Source: Pomacea canaliculata (Eukaryota; Mollusca; Gastropoda; Architaenioglossa; Ampullariidae). Taken from it: a DNA stretch of 64,000 bases. The notes beneath the pieces were generated by a model that was not told the origin of the DNA, did not search any database, and saw only the letters and a list, made by a program, of their open reading frames with translations. The position numbers were made by a program, and so were the translations under genes. The stretch spans positions 26,426,158 to 26,490,157 of the forward strand of contig NC_037597.1 of NCBI RefSeq assembly GCF_003073045.1, written 5' to 3'. Each line of letters begins with the position of its first letter. The first letter of the stretch is position 1. Below are positions 1 to 11,900 of this stretch, piece after piece.

Positions 1-342
1 GAAAGGATGTGTGAGGAAGCGCACGTGAGACAGCGAACATCCAGCGCCGGAGTTTGTGCGCCAAGGGTTTTTCTTTGCTGAAGTGTTTTTCCCCTCACCG
101 CCTCCCCCTCTACCTCCCACAAAAAAACCCATCAGCCAAAAATAAAGAAATTTTTCAAGTTTGTTTAGACGGAAACTAGGCACGAAGTCCATCATCAACT
201 CTCTTTACTTCATCAGATGTACTTCACCGATATTTCTGACCGACAGAATTACCCGGGTATGAAGTCGTGACCCCCCACCACCATCCCCACATTTAGCCAC
301 ATTCACTGCGTACACACCCGGCGATGGGTTTCTCAGTATCTC
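1..342. other. Non-coding start of window
   Basis: I see no supported gene, repeat or RNA here. The reading frames are short and show no signal peptide, domain or convincing splice sites. Confidence 0.5.
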
Positions 343-500
343 GTATATATGGGGAAGCTGAGTGCTTAGAGCGCTGAGGTCTGAACTGAGAACACGCTGG
401 TTCAATACCCACTTAGCGCAGAAAATTTCCCCCACTCGACCCAGCTGGCGGGAACGGGTACCTGACTCCAAAGAGGGTTGGGGGGAGGTAAAGCAGTGGA
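343..500 (+). repeat. tRNA-derived SINE, copy 1
   Basis: The segment has a tRNA-like B box (GGTTCAATACC near 390-402) followed by a body with CCACTCGACCCAGCTGG, GAACGGGTACCTGACTC and GGTAAAGCAG. The same order of blocks recurs near 6022 and, in reverse, near 17640 and 43965. The A box is poorly kept. Ends are approximate. Confidence 0.65.
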
Positions 501-1980
501 TGTAAAGTAAACAGAAGATGTGCCCCGAGAAAAGTGTGGTCTCTAACAATCACTTATCCCTCCAACGACCTGAAAAAGTTAGGGGATGATCTTCACCTTA
601 CCCACACATAAAATAACGGTTAAGTACCCTTATAACGTGAAAATAATGGAAAGGGGTGTACAGGATTCTGTTTATGTTTATGCTTGTTAGCGGGTAGGTC
701 ACAACCCGTGTGCATGTCTAACAACTGTAACAGGATAGTCTGAGCTGTGACACCATCGAGACTGATATCAGTGTCCGCCTACACCCTGCCGCCTCTTCCA
801 CCACAACCTATTAGCAGATAATCAGCATTTACCTGTTAAAACACAAGGCGGTTACCGCAGTCTTATCACAGCGCATCCACGCACTGGGTTTTGTTTTTGT
901 TATTTTCCCCCTTCTTCAGACAAGAATATTCCACCCAACGTGACATCTCTCCTTTTATCAAATGTTGTTTCAAAGGGAGTGACTACTTTTAATCATCACC
1001 TGCACATCACGAGCCGACAACTCCCATCTTCCCAACTTCCGGGTCAAGCGAAGTTTTGAAACATGGGAAAAAAAAAATGCTGAAGTTGTGTGTGTCCGTG
1101 TCCGTGTCCTCAAATATCCCTCTATCTGTATCTGACATGCGCTGTATTCACCCACCCTTTTAAGATTTATGTATTTCTTTTCAGATTTTTTCACTAATTC
1201 TTGTTATAGTCGTTAGTTCGCTTCTAGTACATTATGGACGAGAGTGACTGACCTAACAGTAGGACCAGTTACCACAAAACACTTCAGCCCGTATTTTTGT
1301 CGGATGAAACTTTTTACCGGCCGGAGATAAGTCAGAATGTTTATTTTTATTCTGTCAAGCTGCTCTGTCTTTTATCTTGCGAGCTGCCCTCGTTGGTAGC
1401 CAATAAACTGCTCAGCCCCAGTTTCCCCAACAAGCGGACATCCGTGGTTCCCGACGACCGTCTCACGAGGGCGAGCTTGCTGACATCTCGACCTGCAGTC
1501 GGAACCCAATCTCGACCCTGTGTGAGCCAAAGGGTGGATCGTGGAACGGAGCCAAAAGGGCGCGGGACGATTTGGACTACCGTGGTGCTTTATTTAGTCA
1601 CCCTCGAGCGCGAGAAGGTCGAACAATGATATAATTTACCGCCTATGACATATGCGAAACCTTTGTATTCACAACATGGAGTAAAATGTCTGTGAGAACA
1701 GTTTTAGCGGGGTTGGGGCGGGGGGGCTGAGAGCTGGAGGATACATAATGTTGCCAAGAATTCGTAATTCTGGGGAGTTCCGATCCCAGTTTTAAAAAAA
1801 AATTACTTATGACGACTGGAAAATACAGTGTGCTTGCGTACTTGCCCTTTGCTCGGTGGACTACAGTGTATTTTTTTTTTAAACTCTGCAGTGAGTTGGC
1901 AAGCGCGTATGCGCGTGCGTTTGCTCAGAAACCCGACTTTCTCACCGAACGAGACAAAAACAAAATGAGTACAAAAATAT
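501..1980. other. Intergenic, no gene seen
   Basis: No frame here shows a recognisable domain, a signal peptide or paired splice sites. If gene A continues, its later exons (including the C-terminal domain seen in genes B and C) would lie here or left of the window, but I could not find them. Confidence 0.5.
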
Positions 1981-1984
1981 TCAC

Positions 1985-3640
1985 AAAATATACCAAATAC
2001 TCACTTGTGCCCAAGGGTTCAAAGGCTGACCCAGGGGTCTAATTTCCTCAGTTTTGGAGTCACAATAGTGTGTGGTAGAAGATAAGTCGGCATTCTCCGA
2101 GCTCGTACAGCAACACCTGTCGTGTGAACGATGCATTTTTGTTGTAGGTATATCAATGTCCAAAGGAGCAGTTGATACTTAGGTCGCTGTTTGTAGTTAC
2201 TTTCTCTGCAAATCAGATTAGCTCTACATCAGTTTGACACCATAATTTTGACTTTTTAAAAATTCCTTATTTTATATTATTGATAGGAAAGTATAGCCCC
2301 GTGTGTAAGGACTGTAAAGTTAGAAAAAATGTTCATGGCATTTGGTTCAGAACAAATGATGGCATAGGGGAAGATAAAGATGTTAAGAAAACTATGGATT
2401 TAACATAAAAGAGAGACAGCAGTTGAAAAATGTTATAGGCAAAGGGATGTATGTCCACCACCCGGACACACACACGAGGGTCACGATTTAGCGCGAGACA
2501 CTGATATCTTGTTAGTCTTGGGTGTGCCTTGGTGATGGAAAGATAGGTCAGATATCTTCTTAACTTTACCAGTACTGTCAATACAGGGATAGACAATATC
2601 CGCGAATTACACCAAAATAATCACCTGGCGATGGTGCAAAGTCGGTGTCTGATTCAGCAGCATGACTTTTCACCGAAAGTCAGGTAAATAAAGTAAATAG
2701 AAAATACCCACGAAATCAGCAAAAAACTCACTTCTGATGGAAGGGAGTGGTCTAAGTTCGCCAGTGCTGTGGTTACAGTTGTGTGTGGTAGAAAGATAAT
2801 GTCGTGCATTCTCCTGAGTTCGTACAGCAACACCTGTCGTGTGAAGGATCACTTTTTGTTGTAGGTTTATCATTTGTCCCAAAGGAGCAGTTGATACTCA
2901 GGTCGCTGTTTGTAGTTATGTTCCCTGCAAATCAGATCAGCTTTGCACTAAATGACACCATGATTTTAATTTTTTTAAACCTAACGTAAACCGTTCGTAT
3001 TTTATATTATTTGTCTTGATAGGAAGGTAGAGCCCCGAGTGTAAGGATTGTACGTTAGAAAAAAATGGCCATGGCATTTGGCTCACAACAAATGATGGCA
3101 CAGGGGAAGATAAAAAATGTTAAGAAAACTTAGGATTTAAAATAAAAGAGAGACGGTTAAAAAAAAAATGTAGGCAAAGGCATGTATGACCACAACCCCG
3201 ACACACATGGTCACGATTTAGTGTGAGATACTGTCTGACATCCTGCTTGCCTTGGGTGTGAATAGGCCGATGCTAAGAAAGGACAAATATTTTCTTAACT
3301 TCACCCATTCTGTAAGTAAAAGGAAATATCCGTGAAATATACAAAATACTTACTTGAGGCAAAGAATTTACCTTGGTGATGGAAGGGTCGAATGTCGCCA
3401 GTGCTGGGGTCACATTTATGTGTGGCGAAAAGATATGTCGTGCACGTTCCTGAGTTCGTACAGCAACATGTGTCATGCGAGGAATCCTTTTTTAGTGTAG
3501 GTATATCATTTGTAGGAAAAGAGCAGTTGATATATTGGGATCTGTCTGGGATCGCTGTCGAGTCTGGAAATCAGATGTGTGTGAAAATGATTCGGTTTAC
3601 AGCATCCAGCACGAGTGTCACACGCTATGTGTGAGATAAC
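1985..3640 (-). repeat. Three tandem copies of an exon-plus-intron unit
   Basis: Blocks of about 640-720 bp repeat three times with clear similarity in both exon and intron. Shared landmarks are the acceptor region (2205, 2924, 3563), the GTACAGCAACA...TGTC stretch at the CCC motif, and an intron block with GATGGCA-AGGGGAAGATAAA (near 2355 and 3090). The duplicated exons enter in phase 1, and copies 2 and 3 also leave in phase 1, so duplication could add a module without breaking the frame. Confidence 0.8.
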
Positions 3641-4138
3641 TAAATAATTCATCAGAAATAATTAGACACATGGATTGGCCATTAGGGCCTCATAAGCAAC
3701 TTTCGTTATCTCTCACGGTTTCCCATCATTATAAAAGATAACAATTATAATAAAATGTGGATATGGTAGATGACAAAAAGAGAACGAAAAAGACCAGAAG
3801 ACAGGCTTTGAAAAGGCTAAACCTAAGGTAGTGTATCGAGTGAGACAAAACAATAATGTAAAACATTGAAAAATCTTCCAACTGTTGTAAAATGTTTGAG
3901 ACACTGCAGTCAAAAGGAAAAGGTAACGAATAAATATAAGGACTAGGAGGAGCAAAAAGAGTAACATAAAGAAAGAAACAAACAAAAGCGCACTGATAGA
4001 CATGACCTACCAAATATACAACTTAGCAAAACAAGTCACAAACACATGAGAACACACACACATACACAACTACTCACCACTCAACCCTCCGAATGTTAAG
4101 GCGAAGACAAGAGGGATGAAGTTTACGAAGAGATCCAT
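2005..4138 (-). CDS. Gene A: galaxin-like secreted Cys-rich protein (partial, broken)
   Basis: The model is 4138-4078, 3563-3354, 2924-2732 and 2205-2005 on the minus strand. Exon 1 encodes a signal peptide, MDLFVNFIPLVFALTFGG, and ends at a GTGAGT donor in phase 1. Exon 2 follows an acceptor (GATTTCCAG) in matching phase and reads openly through an INCSF stretch into CCCTNSGTCTTYLFATHKCD and a STGDIRPF tail. Exons 3 and 4 are diverged copies of exon 2 with the same acceptor and donor positions. Exon 3 has a 1-bp insertion (near 2794) and exon 4 a net 2-bp loss (near 2172), so the predicted protein breaks. Gene B exon 3 has the same CCC...C...THxC...G-N/D-I pattern, so A and B are paralogues. 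No C-terminal exon was found. It is either a decaying gene or a gene hit by assembly indels. Confidence 0.6.
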
Positions 4139-4207
4139 CGTGACAGAGGTCCACTGTCTCCTGGATGCTGCTCTGGTCGACTGGGTCCCTGAGCCCCGAA
4201 CTCGCAG

Positions 4208-4215
4208 CTTTTATC
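4208..4215 (-). promoter_or_regulatory. TATA-like box of gene A
   Basis: GATAAAAG on the minus strand lies about 70 bp upstream of the gene A start codon at 4138. That spacing allows a transcription start near 4180 and a short leader. It is a plausible core promoter, judged only by motif and position. Confidence 0.4.
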
Positions 4216-4289
4216 ACAGCCTGCCCCTCCCCCTCCTCTCAACTCCTTCCCGTCTTTTGTCTAAGTTGGACGAGAGTAATTACACACAG

Positions 4290-4570
4290 TGTTCACACCA
4301 CCACCAGCGCACACACACACACAGAATTGCGTTTTTTCAACTGTCGACACGCCAGGTGACCAACCGTTACTCGACGCACTTACACGTAATCCCACGTGTT
4401 CACATTTATCAACGTTTCGACGTTTACTAGATCGACAGTTCGGAAATCCCTACCCCTCCCCCCTCACCTCTTTTATCTATGTAGATAGCTCTCTCTCATT
4501 TTTCTATCTCGTTCTCTCTCTCTCCCTCCTTCCCTCCCTCGCTCTCTCTTGCTTTCCTTTGCACGACTCT
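4290..4570. repeat. CA run then CT-rich tract
   Basis: A short (CA)n run at about 4309-4323 is followed by a pyrimidine-rich tract of CTCTCTCC/TCCCTCC type at about 4483-4560. Frames reading through it give low-complexity Leu/Ser strings and are not genes. Confidence 0.75.
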
Positions 4571-5061
4571 GTCTGATACTCTCATCCGGGTCGTTGCCCT
4601 GGACCTTCTGAACAGAAGCAGAGTACGTCATTGAAAACCCAGTGCGTGGCTGAAGTGCCGAGGCTCTTGTCGGACTGGGACAAAGCGAAAGTAGGAACGA
4701 TGTGAGGATCGCTTCTTGTTGTGGTCATACGTATGTACTTACATGTTACCTACCTCCATACACGACTTTACAAGAGAATCAGGAAAGCATACACATATAC
4801 ACAGACAAATACAGTCATGCGAGGAAACAAGTCAAGAAAATAGATATAATAAAAGCCACAAAAAAAACAGGAATATATATATATAGAGCGAGAGTCATAA
4901 ACAAACACATGCACGCACGTGCGCACACACGCATCTACACACAAACACTGAACATCTGTATACATGTAGACCTTTACTATCAACATTGCAATAATATCCT
5001 TTGGCTGGTGTCAAGAGGAGACTAGGACCGGAAAAAACAATTTGCTGAATCTGTAAACAAG

Positions 5062-5100
5062 TACCGGAAATGGCTATGTGATGACGTCATCATGACGTCA
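5062..5100. promoter_or_regulatory. ETS-like site plus two perfect CREs
   Basis: ACCGGAAAT (about 5064-5072) resembles an ETS site. Two perfect palindromic CRE/ATF octamers, TGACGTCA, follow at 5082-5089 and 5093-5100. Their 11-bp spacing puts them on the same helix face. A short open frame starts at 5170. Together these look like a core promoter, but no transcript is proven. Confidence 0.45.
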
Positions 5101-5169
5101 CGGGAAGTCTTTCTGTGGATGTGCACATCGTCTCGTGCTTCGATTTAAGACTAACATAACGTCTTCAAA

Positions 5170-5304
5170 ATGTCGCCTGTAGTCGCAAAACAAGAAGACA
5201 TGTTTTGTGTCGAATCTGACGTCCGCAGAACAAAAACATGGGAACAGAGCTATGGTTGCTGGATGTTGAGGGAAACCCATGCAGCTACCCGGCCTCTAGC
5301 TTAA
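5170..5304 (+). CDS. Possible small ORF downstream of CRE pair (44 aa)
   Basis: An ATG lies 70 bp downstream of the double CRE and opens a 44-codon frame starting MSPVVAKQEDMFCVESDV. I recognise no domain. An overlapping frame from 5238 (about 70 aa) is also open, so the correct frame is uncertain. It may be the first coding exon of a gene whose later exons I could not identify, or chance. Confidence 0.2.
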   Translation: MSPVVAKQEDMFCVESDVRRTKTWEQSYGCWMLRETHAATRPLA

Positions 5305-6021
5305 ATTCTTCCACGGGTACCTGGGGTGTCGTGGGGACGTCAAGCCGGCTCGGTGGGGGGGAAGGGTTCACGGACAGGGTCTTTGCCGCACCCTTCATCC
5401 AGCGTCAGCTCGCCCTGTGGACGGAGGATCGTGTGAGTGTCGGCTCCTAGTGCTGGGCCCCTGTCTGTTACTTTTATCTCCGCGCATCAGGAAAGCGTTT
5501 AGTTGATACTGGAGTAAACAGATTAAATATTTAGCTTGACAGAGCCTGTTAGCGGGTGTAAGTTTGCCTCTAATTATTGGGTAGCAGGAGGAGTGCATGG
5601 AGGGGGAACCACGAGCTAGAGACAATGTCTGACAAACTTCTGATTGACAAACTGCTATTTTAGTCGATGACTCGCACCCACCTCAGGAATTTGACATTCA
5701 AGACGCATACAGGTAGGCTTCAAGTACCTACATATACAACTACACTTTATCTGCATTCATTTAATCCCGGCTGCGATCCAGATATACAATCAACTCATCA
5801 AATCATACACTAAATACAGATTTTCATACCGCTGGCTCTTATTCTGGTTCGTCCTTCATGCATATATTTTTTTAATGTAGCTTTGCTTTCCGTTTTAATT
5901 CCGACAATTTGAATATATACAGAGTTTTAATACTTGTGAGAGTGACTTTAAGTTCCAGCGTAAATGATTACGAATAGAGAGCTAGAATGAGATGGAGACA
6001 AAGTTTGTATATATACAAAGT
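5305..6021. other. Intergenic, no gene seen
   Basis: No supported feature. The frames are short and no domain, splice pair or repeat family was recognised. Confidence 0.45.
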
Positions 6022-6195
6022 GGAAGCGGATAGCCCAGTGATTAGAATGCTGGCGTCCAGGAGAGCGCTGGTTCAATACCCGACTAGCGCAGCGAACTTG
6101 CTCCACTCGACCCAGCTGAAGAACGGGTATCTGAGTCTATAAAGGTTTTAATGAAGGTAAAGCAAGGAGGGAGAGGAGATGGGCACCGCCCTCAC
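6022..6195 (+). repeat. tRNA-derived SINE, copy 2 (best preserved)
   Basis: This is the clearest copy. An A box (TAGCCCAGTGATTAGAATGC) is followed by a B box (GGTTCAATACC), then CCACTCGACCCAGCTG, GAACGGGTATCTGAGTC, AAGGTAAAGCAAGG and a GGGCACCGCC tail. The order matches the copy at 343-500. The A and B boxes are the internal Pol III promoter of a tRNA-derived SINE. Confidence 0.75.
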
Positions 6196-6490
6196 ATTTA
6201 CAGTGTGAAATATTTTTAAAAGTCGACTTCTCTAGCTATTTCGTTGAAAAGAGTTCTACAGGATGCAAGTATGTCGGTCTCGCTCGAAATCTCGGCCTCG
6301 TTTTCGTCCTCGTAAAGCAGACACGGATGTTCGATTTCTATATTTATTTGTGTGTCAAGTCGGTCATATGGGGTCATATGGGGTCATTACCTCCCATTCC
6401 CTGATCTCCATTCCAGACAAAGATCTATGACCGCTTGCTCCTACCCCGAGCGTAGTGATCCACTTCGCAAAGGTTTCTGTGAATTCTTAC

Positions 6491-6630
6491 CCGCAGTGAT
6501 CAAGGTCGGGTAAACAACTGGGTAGCTGGTCCTGTGCGCTGTCTGCCACTCCCGGAGTCGACTGAAAAACATGGCGGGGATGTAAGCACGCCCAATCATG
6601 AGTGGACACATATTTTCTTCACCGACTTTT
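6491..6630 (-). CDS. Possible orphan exon
   Basis: On the minus strand a good acceptor (TGTCTGCCTCAG) and donor (GGTAAGA) bound an open 140-bp segment. It contains PLMIGRAYIPAMFFSRLREW followed by QTAHRTSYPVVYPTLIT. I recognise no family and found no partner exon. The paired splice signals are the only support. Confidence 0.25.
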
Positions 6631-6739
6631 CTGAGGCAGACAGAAAAACAAGTTTTTAAACTCACCTGCTTTGTCGACTAATCACAGTTTATTCACACTG
6701 CTCGCTGTCTCTACGCAAGCACTTGCTTCTTTAGTTTCA

Positions 6740-6771
6740 CTTATTTATTTATTTATTTATTTATTTATTTT
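6740..6771. repeat. (TTTA)n microsatellite
   Basis: About eight TTTA units in a row. It explains the repeated LIYL-type string in one overlapping frame. Confidence 0.9.
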
Positions 6772-8941
6772 AGTTTGTGGCAGATTTAATTTCATCCTAC
6801 TTTTACAACCTGCCTTCCTAGGACCGTTGTCGAGGGAAACAACTGCGTGTAATGTCTTTTAATCTTTAACTGAAATAAGAAACTTGCTAAAGAAATCGCA
6901 GATGACATTTGACCTCGTGACTTAAGGTGTGCTAATTAAGTGCTCATTTAGCTTTCAGAAGCCCTTGCCGATCATGAAACACTATTCAAACAGTTTGTTT
7001 GTTTGTTACAGTTTTAACTCTGTTCTTTAGCTTTTGTTCCTTTGGGGTTTTTTGTTTGTTTGTCGACCTCAGTGACCTGTGCGTCACACAGGTAAATAAA
7101 TACCACCGACAGGTTTCACCATCAGTGTCTACTGTAATGTGCGGTCGTCAGAAGAGATCACTCTAGCGTGAAATTCTTGACACCGAGATGAATGGAAACA
7201 CCGGCTCTCACCCCCACAGGAGTGAGCAAAGCAGACACGAGGTCTTAAAAAAACCCGAACCAATAAAAAAGACAAATATTTTACAGGTGGAAACTGTGAC
7301 AGTCAATGCACACAAGGACTGTGTTAAATTAACGGACATAAAGCCCGTGAACTTTTGGTGGTTGAGAGTGAATGTTTACTTAACTTTCAATTCACACTTC
7401 TGACTCGCTACAAACATACTTCCTCTCCCAGACAAAGGTAAACAAGAAGGTTTGTATTTAAACACTTTACTACAGCTGCAATAAATTACAGTCTAAACAG
7501 CATGAGGCAGTTGACATAAAACAAGATGCTGTCAACTCTGGCCTCCAATAACATTTACAAACCAATGTAAACAAACAAGAAAAAAAATTCTCGTTAAGAA
7601 ATGCGTACCAATGGCAATTAGTGGTTTAACGACTTAAAGATCTGGCGGCGAAATTTGTCTAATGACTGGGTAAATTCGGACTAGTATTTGGGTGAATAGC
7701 CCCTTAGATTATTGAGATATAAACCTATCAATTTGTATTCATAATTCACTTGAATATGGAAAAATATTTTTCAATAATCATTAGAAGAAAATTTGCACCT
7801 TAGTAGGTCTTTAAACCAGAGTCGTGCGCTGCTCCATCCAATGTTTGTCGTCCCCGACCTCTTACCTTTGACCCGTGCACAGCACCACGGCGCTGCTAGA
7901 AATATAGTTCCTCTTACATTTGCCCTGACTTCCTCAAACCTTGTCGAAAAATACTGCGACTGATTTTTCTTATCCGTTGGTTGTTCATGTTACTGATATT
8001 ATGACATAAATGGACTGCGCTCCGTGGTGTGTGAAATATGAAGATGAGCTCATGTCTATAAAACACAATAAATTACTATTTGGACACAAGTGAGCAATTT
8101 GTACACATTATTCTGACAGATGTGTATCCTGAGAATATTCACACATGCCTAATTACCATTTAATAATAATGATAATTAGTAATCATGTCTTTGAGAACAT
8201 TTTTACATTCCAATCTTGTTCATTTCGGTATCATTTAAAGATAACAAATTTTTGATGGACTATCTTGCAGGTGTAAAAGTTGAGAGAATAGGAAGTCACC
8301 AATGGTCGATAGGCAGGATGACAAAAAGCATTAATAAAGTAATACATAATTCCTTAAAATTTTGCAGGTGAAGCCCATCATTGTTGTCGCCGTCGTCGTC
8401 TTCGTATTCTATTTTTTCTTCTTGATTTATAAAGCGCAGAATCTATGTTGGGAAGTGACTGGTGAAGGATTAGATATGGCAATAATACAGCAATTAATGC
8501 GGGACCATAGAAACCAGTTTTAAAGATATGTAAATTGTGCAAAAATATACAAAAATATCTGCCCATAATCGTCATGGCTTTGCATCAAAATAATGAATTT
8601 ATCAGGGTGCTTGAAAAGACAAATGTTTATATTAAAGCTTAGTAAAACGGGGGATGGGTGGCTGCCAGGAACAAGACAGTTCATATAAATGCACGTTTTG
8701 GTGTTAAAATGAGCAAAATAAATATTCATCCAGACAAACGACATTCATCTCATATCTCTAAAAGACTATTTTTAGAAAGTATATTTACAATTCGTCCTGG
8801 TCATAGTACACATATGAAATAATATTTAGGAAAAGTACATTAACAAGCTGTAACACAACTGGTCATGATAACAGACAGAAAAATAGAATATGTAGTGGTT
8901 CATGGTCATGGTCATGGTCATGTAAAGGTGGTGATGATGTG
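6772..8941. other. Intergenic, 3' of gene B, no gene seen
   Basis: AT-rich sequence with no supported exon. It probably contains the 3' UTR of gene B near its right edge. A short CATGGT/TGGTCA tandem run lies at about 8902-8925. Confidence 0.4.
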
Positions 8942-11900
8942 TTACTGAAATGCACGCTGGGAAATCATCATCCAGTGATGAGAGCTTTCCTCTGGAATCG
9001 TCAAGATCCAATGCTTTTTTGCTTTGAAGAAACGGGCATGTGGGGTGCTTACCCAGATGTCCAGAGTCTTGTCCTGCATGTAATTCTTCACATCATGTAA
9101 AGTCATACAGTCTCCAGCAGCGGGAAGATGCACCTTGACCTGCAAACCCATCTGGCCTGTGAGTTGAGAGGATGGAGGTAGCCCTCCCGTCAGGTTCGTG
9201 ATGCTGAAAGGCAGCAGGTCGATGAAGAGAAATGTAGCCGACATGTCCACCCGCATCAAGTTCACCCGGCCTTGAATGTGCACCTCTGCCAGGAAGGAAA
9301 AAAACGGGTTTTCACATTTATTTGTGACGATTTCTGCCAATAAAACGCCAAGCTTTGCGGTACTATCACTACCCAGTTTCCCTCAAACTTAACATTTTTT
9401 TTTAAACTGTCGTTTGACCTGATTGGTTCTTTAGTAATGATAGTATCTTTTGGTTCAATTGTAATTACTAGTAATTCAGTAATTACTGCTAGATGAGTAC
9501 TACTACTGGCCGGACTGATGCGCATGCAGACTGAGACCAAGATAATTATGGCTGCGCCCAATCTGGATAAGGGTTTATTTTATTTCTATTTCGCCAACTG
9601 CGATAGCTAGATACAAAAAGAAATTGCCTTATATATGTCCATAACACTGTTAAATAAACTGGGCTGTGCATGTGTATGAGGCTAGAGGGGGGATGCACAC
9701 GCAACATTTCAAATGTTTGTGAGAGAGACTGAGCAAAGATTTACGTGGATTCTGGGGTTACTGTAAGAAAATGCTTATCGTGGACAAATCTTGGCAATTG
9801 TTGGGTGGACGGTGTCCCAAACCTACTGCATATTTGTTGTTGTTGAATGAGAACGGAAGTTGTGGGTGGATGGCGGATGGTGGGTGGCGAATGGCGGTTG
9901 GTGTGCGTTGGAGTGCGTGGGTGTGTGCGTGGGCGTGAGCGGGGTGCCTGCATCTCGTGATCTAACGGGCGTCAATGAGATACTCCAATCGTACAAATGT
10001 TAAAAATAAGAATGATAAAATAAGCGAATTTTTTTAGGGGTAAGGGTAGGCTGCTTGCTGCGTGTTCTTGACTGGGATGGGGGAATATAACCTGACCGTT
10101 ATCTCCAGTTCAGTTTTTTAAGTCCTGACCAGACTTAAGGTTGTGAAGTCTTAACCCGACTGATAAATTGTGGACATTATTCACATGAAACCTTTTGAAT
10201 GTTTTTTCTTTCAGTTTTCTTGTATTCTGTTATCTTTCTGTCGTGGCTGGTGCACCGGATCTAACAGAATTTCAAGAGGGGCGGCAACTGAGGAAAGACT
10301 GTGTTACTAGAGTGCTTATTAATTTAAATCGTTCCAATTGTAATTTTATCTCATTTCTTTGGTAAATCATGCTAGCTGCCTTTAGATTTCTTCTACTGAC
10401 TTTTATTGAGGGTTCACGGCATTTCAAAAGCTGCACACACTTCACGTGCTTGTGGTTAACAAATAGCTAAGCTCTCCTATTTCGCTCTTACTGTAGCCTC
10501 ACCTTTGTTGTGAAGTCTGATGGCAGGACCTGTGTCAGGACCTCTTGGCAACTGGTTCTTACACAGCTTTTGGCTTCGAAATTCTGGGTCCTTAAACAGA
10601 ACGACCTCCCCTGTCGACGAGTTGCAGAACATGTAATTCCGCAGGAAGGTTCGGCTTCCACAAACCCCAAAGCGATTTTCCTCCTGCTTTCTGTTTTTCT
10701 TTGTATTCAGGGCTTTGATGTTCCCGAACATACAGACGTGAGTGCTTTTTCTATACGATTTGCATGATGTGTCGTCGTCTTGGCAACAGCAGTCGTCGTC
10801 TGAAGGGTCCTCTTTCTTTACATGTACTCTCCGTAATGGTTCGATTACATGTGATGTAACCATCAACATCAGCGACTGTAAGGAAAAAAGTAATGTTATG
10901 ATATTGAAAACATAACACTTGTCTCTGTTTTCACCAACAATTAACCTAACAGACCGATCACAAAGATGAGGGGATGAGTGGGCGATGTTTCCTGCATCGT
11001 CGGACCTCGACCGGAATGAGAGGATGTGTTTGTGCGCCGGCATGTCAGTCTGCTTTTCCTTTGTTAGTTCTCTCTCACTCCACAGATTATATACTTCCCG
11101 TAACTCCTCCTTGATAGTTCACAGTTTTTTTTAAAAGAAGCTTTGCACACTAGATCACAAGTGAGACATTGTAAGAGACCTTGCCCTCGTCGCCATGACG
11201 GACAGAAACTGATGAGTGTCATTATTAATGCCTCCACTTCCCTCCCCAGTTGAGGTGGAGGAGTTTACTGACTGTCGTTGTTAACAATTGTCATCATCTT
11301 CTCCTTTCACAAGCTTACTTTTCCTTTGTTTGTTCTTCAGCTGGACTGGACGAACATCAGTTTCTGTCCGTCCTCGCGGCGAGGACAACCGGCGCTGGAG
11401 CATCACATCACAAAAAAGTGACAGAGACAGATCTCCCTCTTGTTTATTGTCCTCGCCGTTTTTAAAAAGCCTTCATATAAATCTTTCCCTTAGTGTAGTG
11501 GCGCGCAAACACACAAGTGAAAATCAAAAGTTGAATAACAAAAAAATAAATGTATCCGAGACAAGAATCGAATCTGCAATCTTCGTATTCAAAGCCTTGC
11601 CTACTTCATCATAGCAGCTTCACAGTTACCAGTTAATCTTTCGAAATACGACATTTTGACAAAAAACGACAAACTCGTGTCTACAAAGAAATTCTTTTCG
11701 CAACATTCTTTATCTGTTATCACTAGAGGAAGACAAGAGAGAACGAAGGAGGTGTGGAAGAGACCGAGTGAGCCAGGTGGCAGGTGTGCTGTCAGGCTGT
11801 CAAATTAGGGAAGAAACATCGATAGTTCAAAATAATATTTCACTGATTCAGGACACTGTCGTCACGCATAAATAAGTTTGACTTGAGTGACTCAAAGATT

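Noticed and set aside
9045..9050. GTAAGC at the TLDIW codons of gene B as a splice donor
   Set aside because: Reading through keeps the alignment with gene C's last exon, so the site is probably not used.
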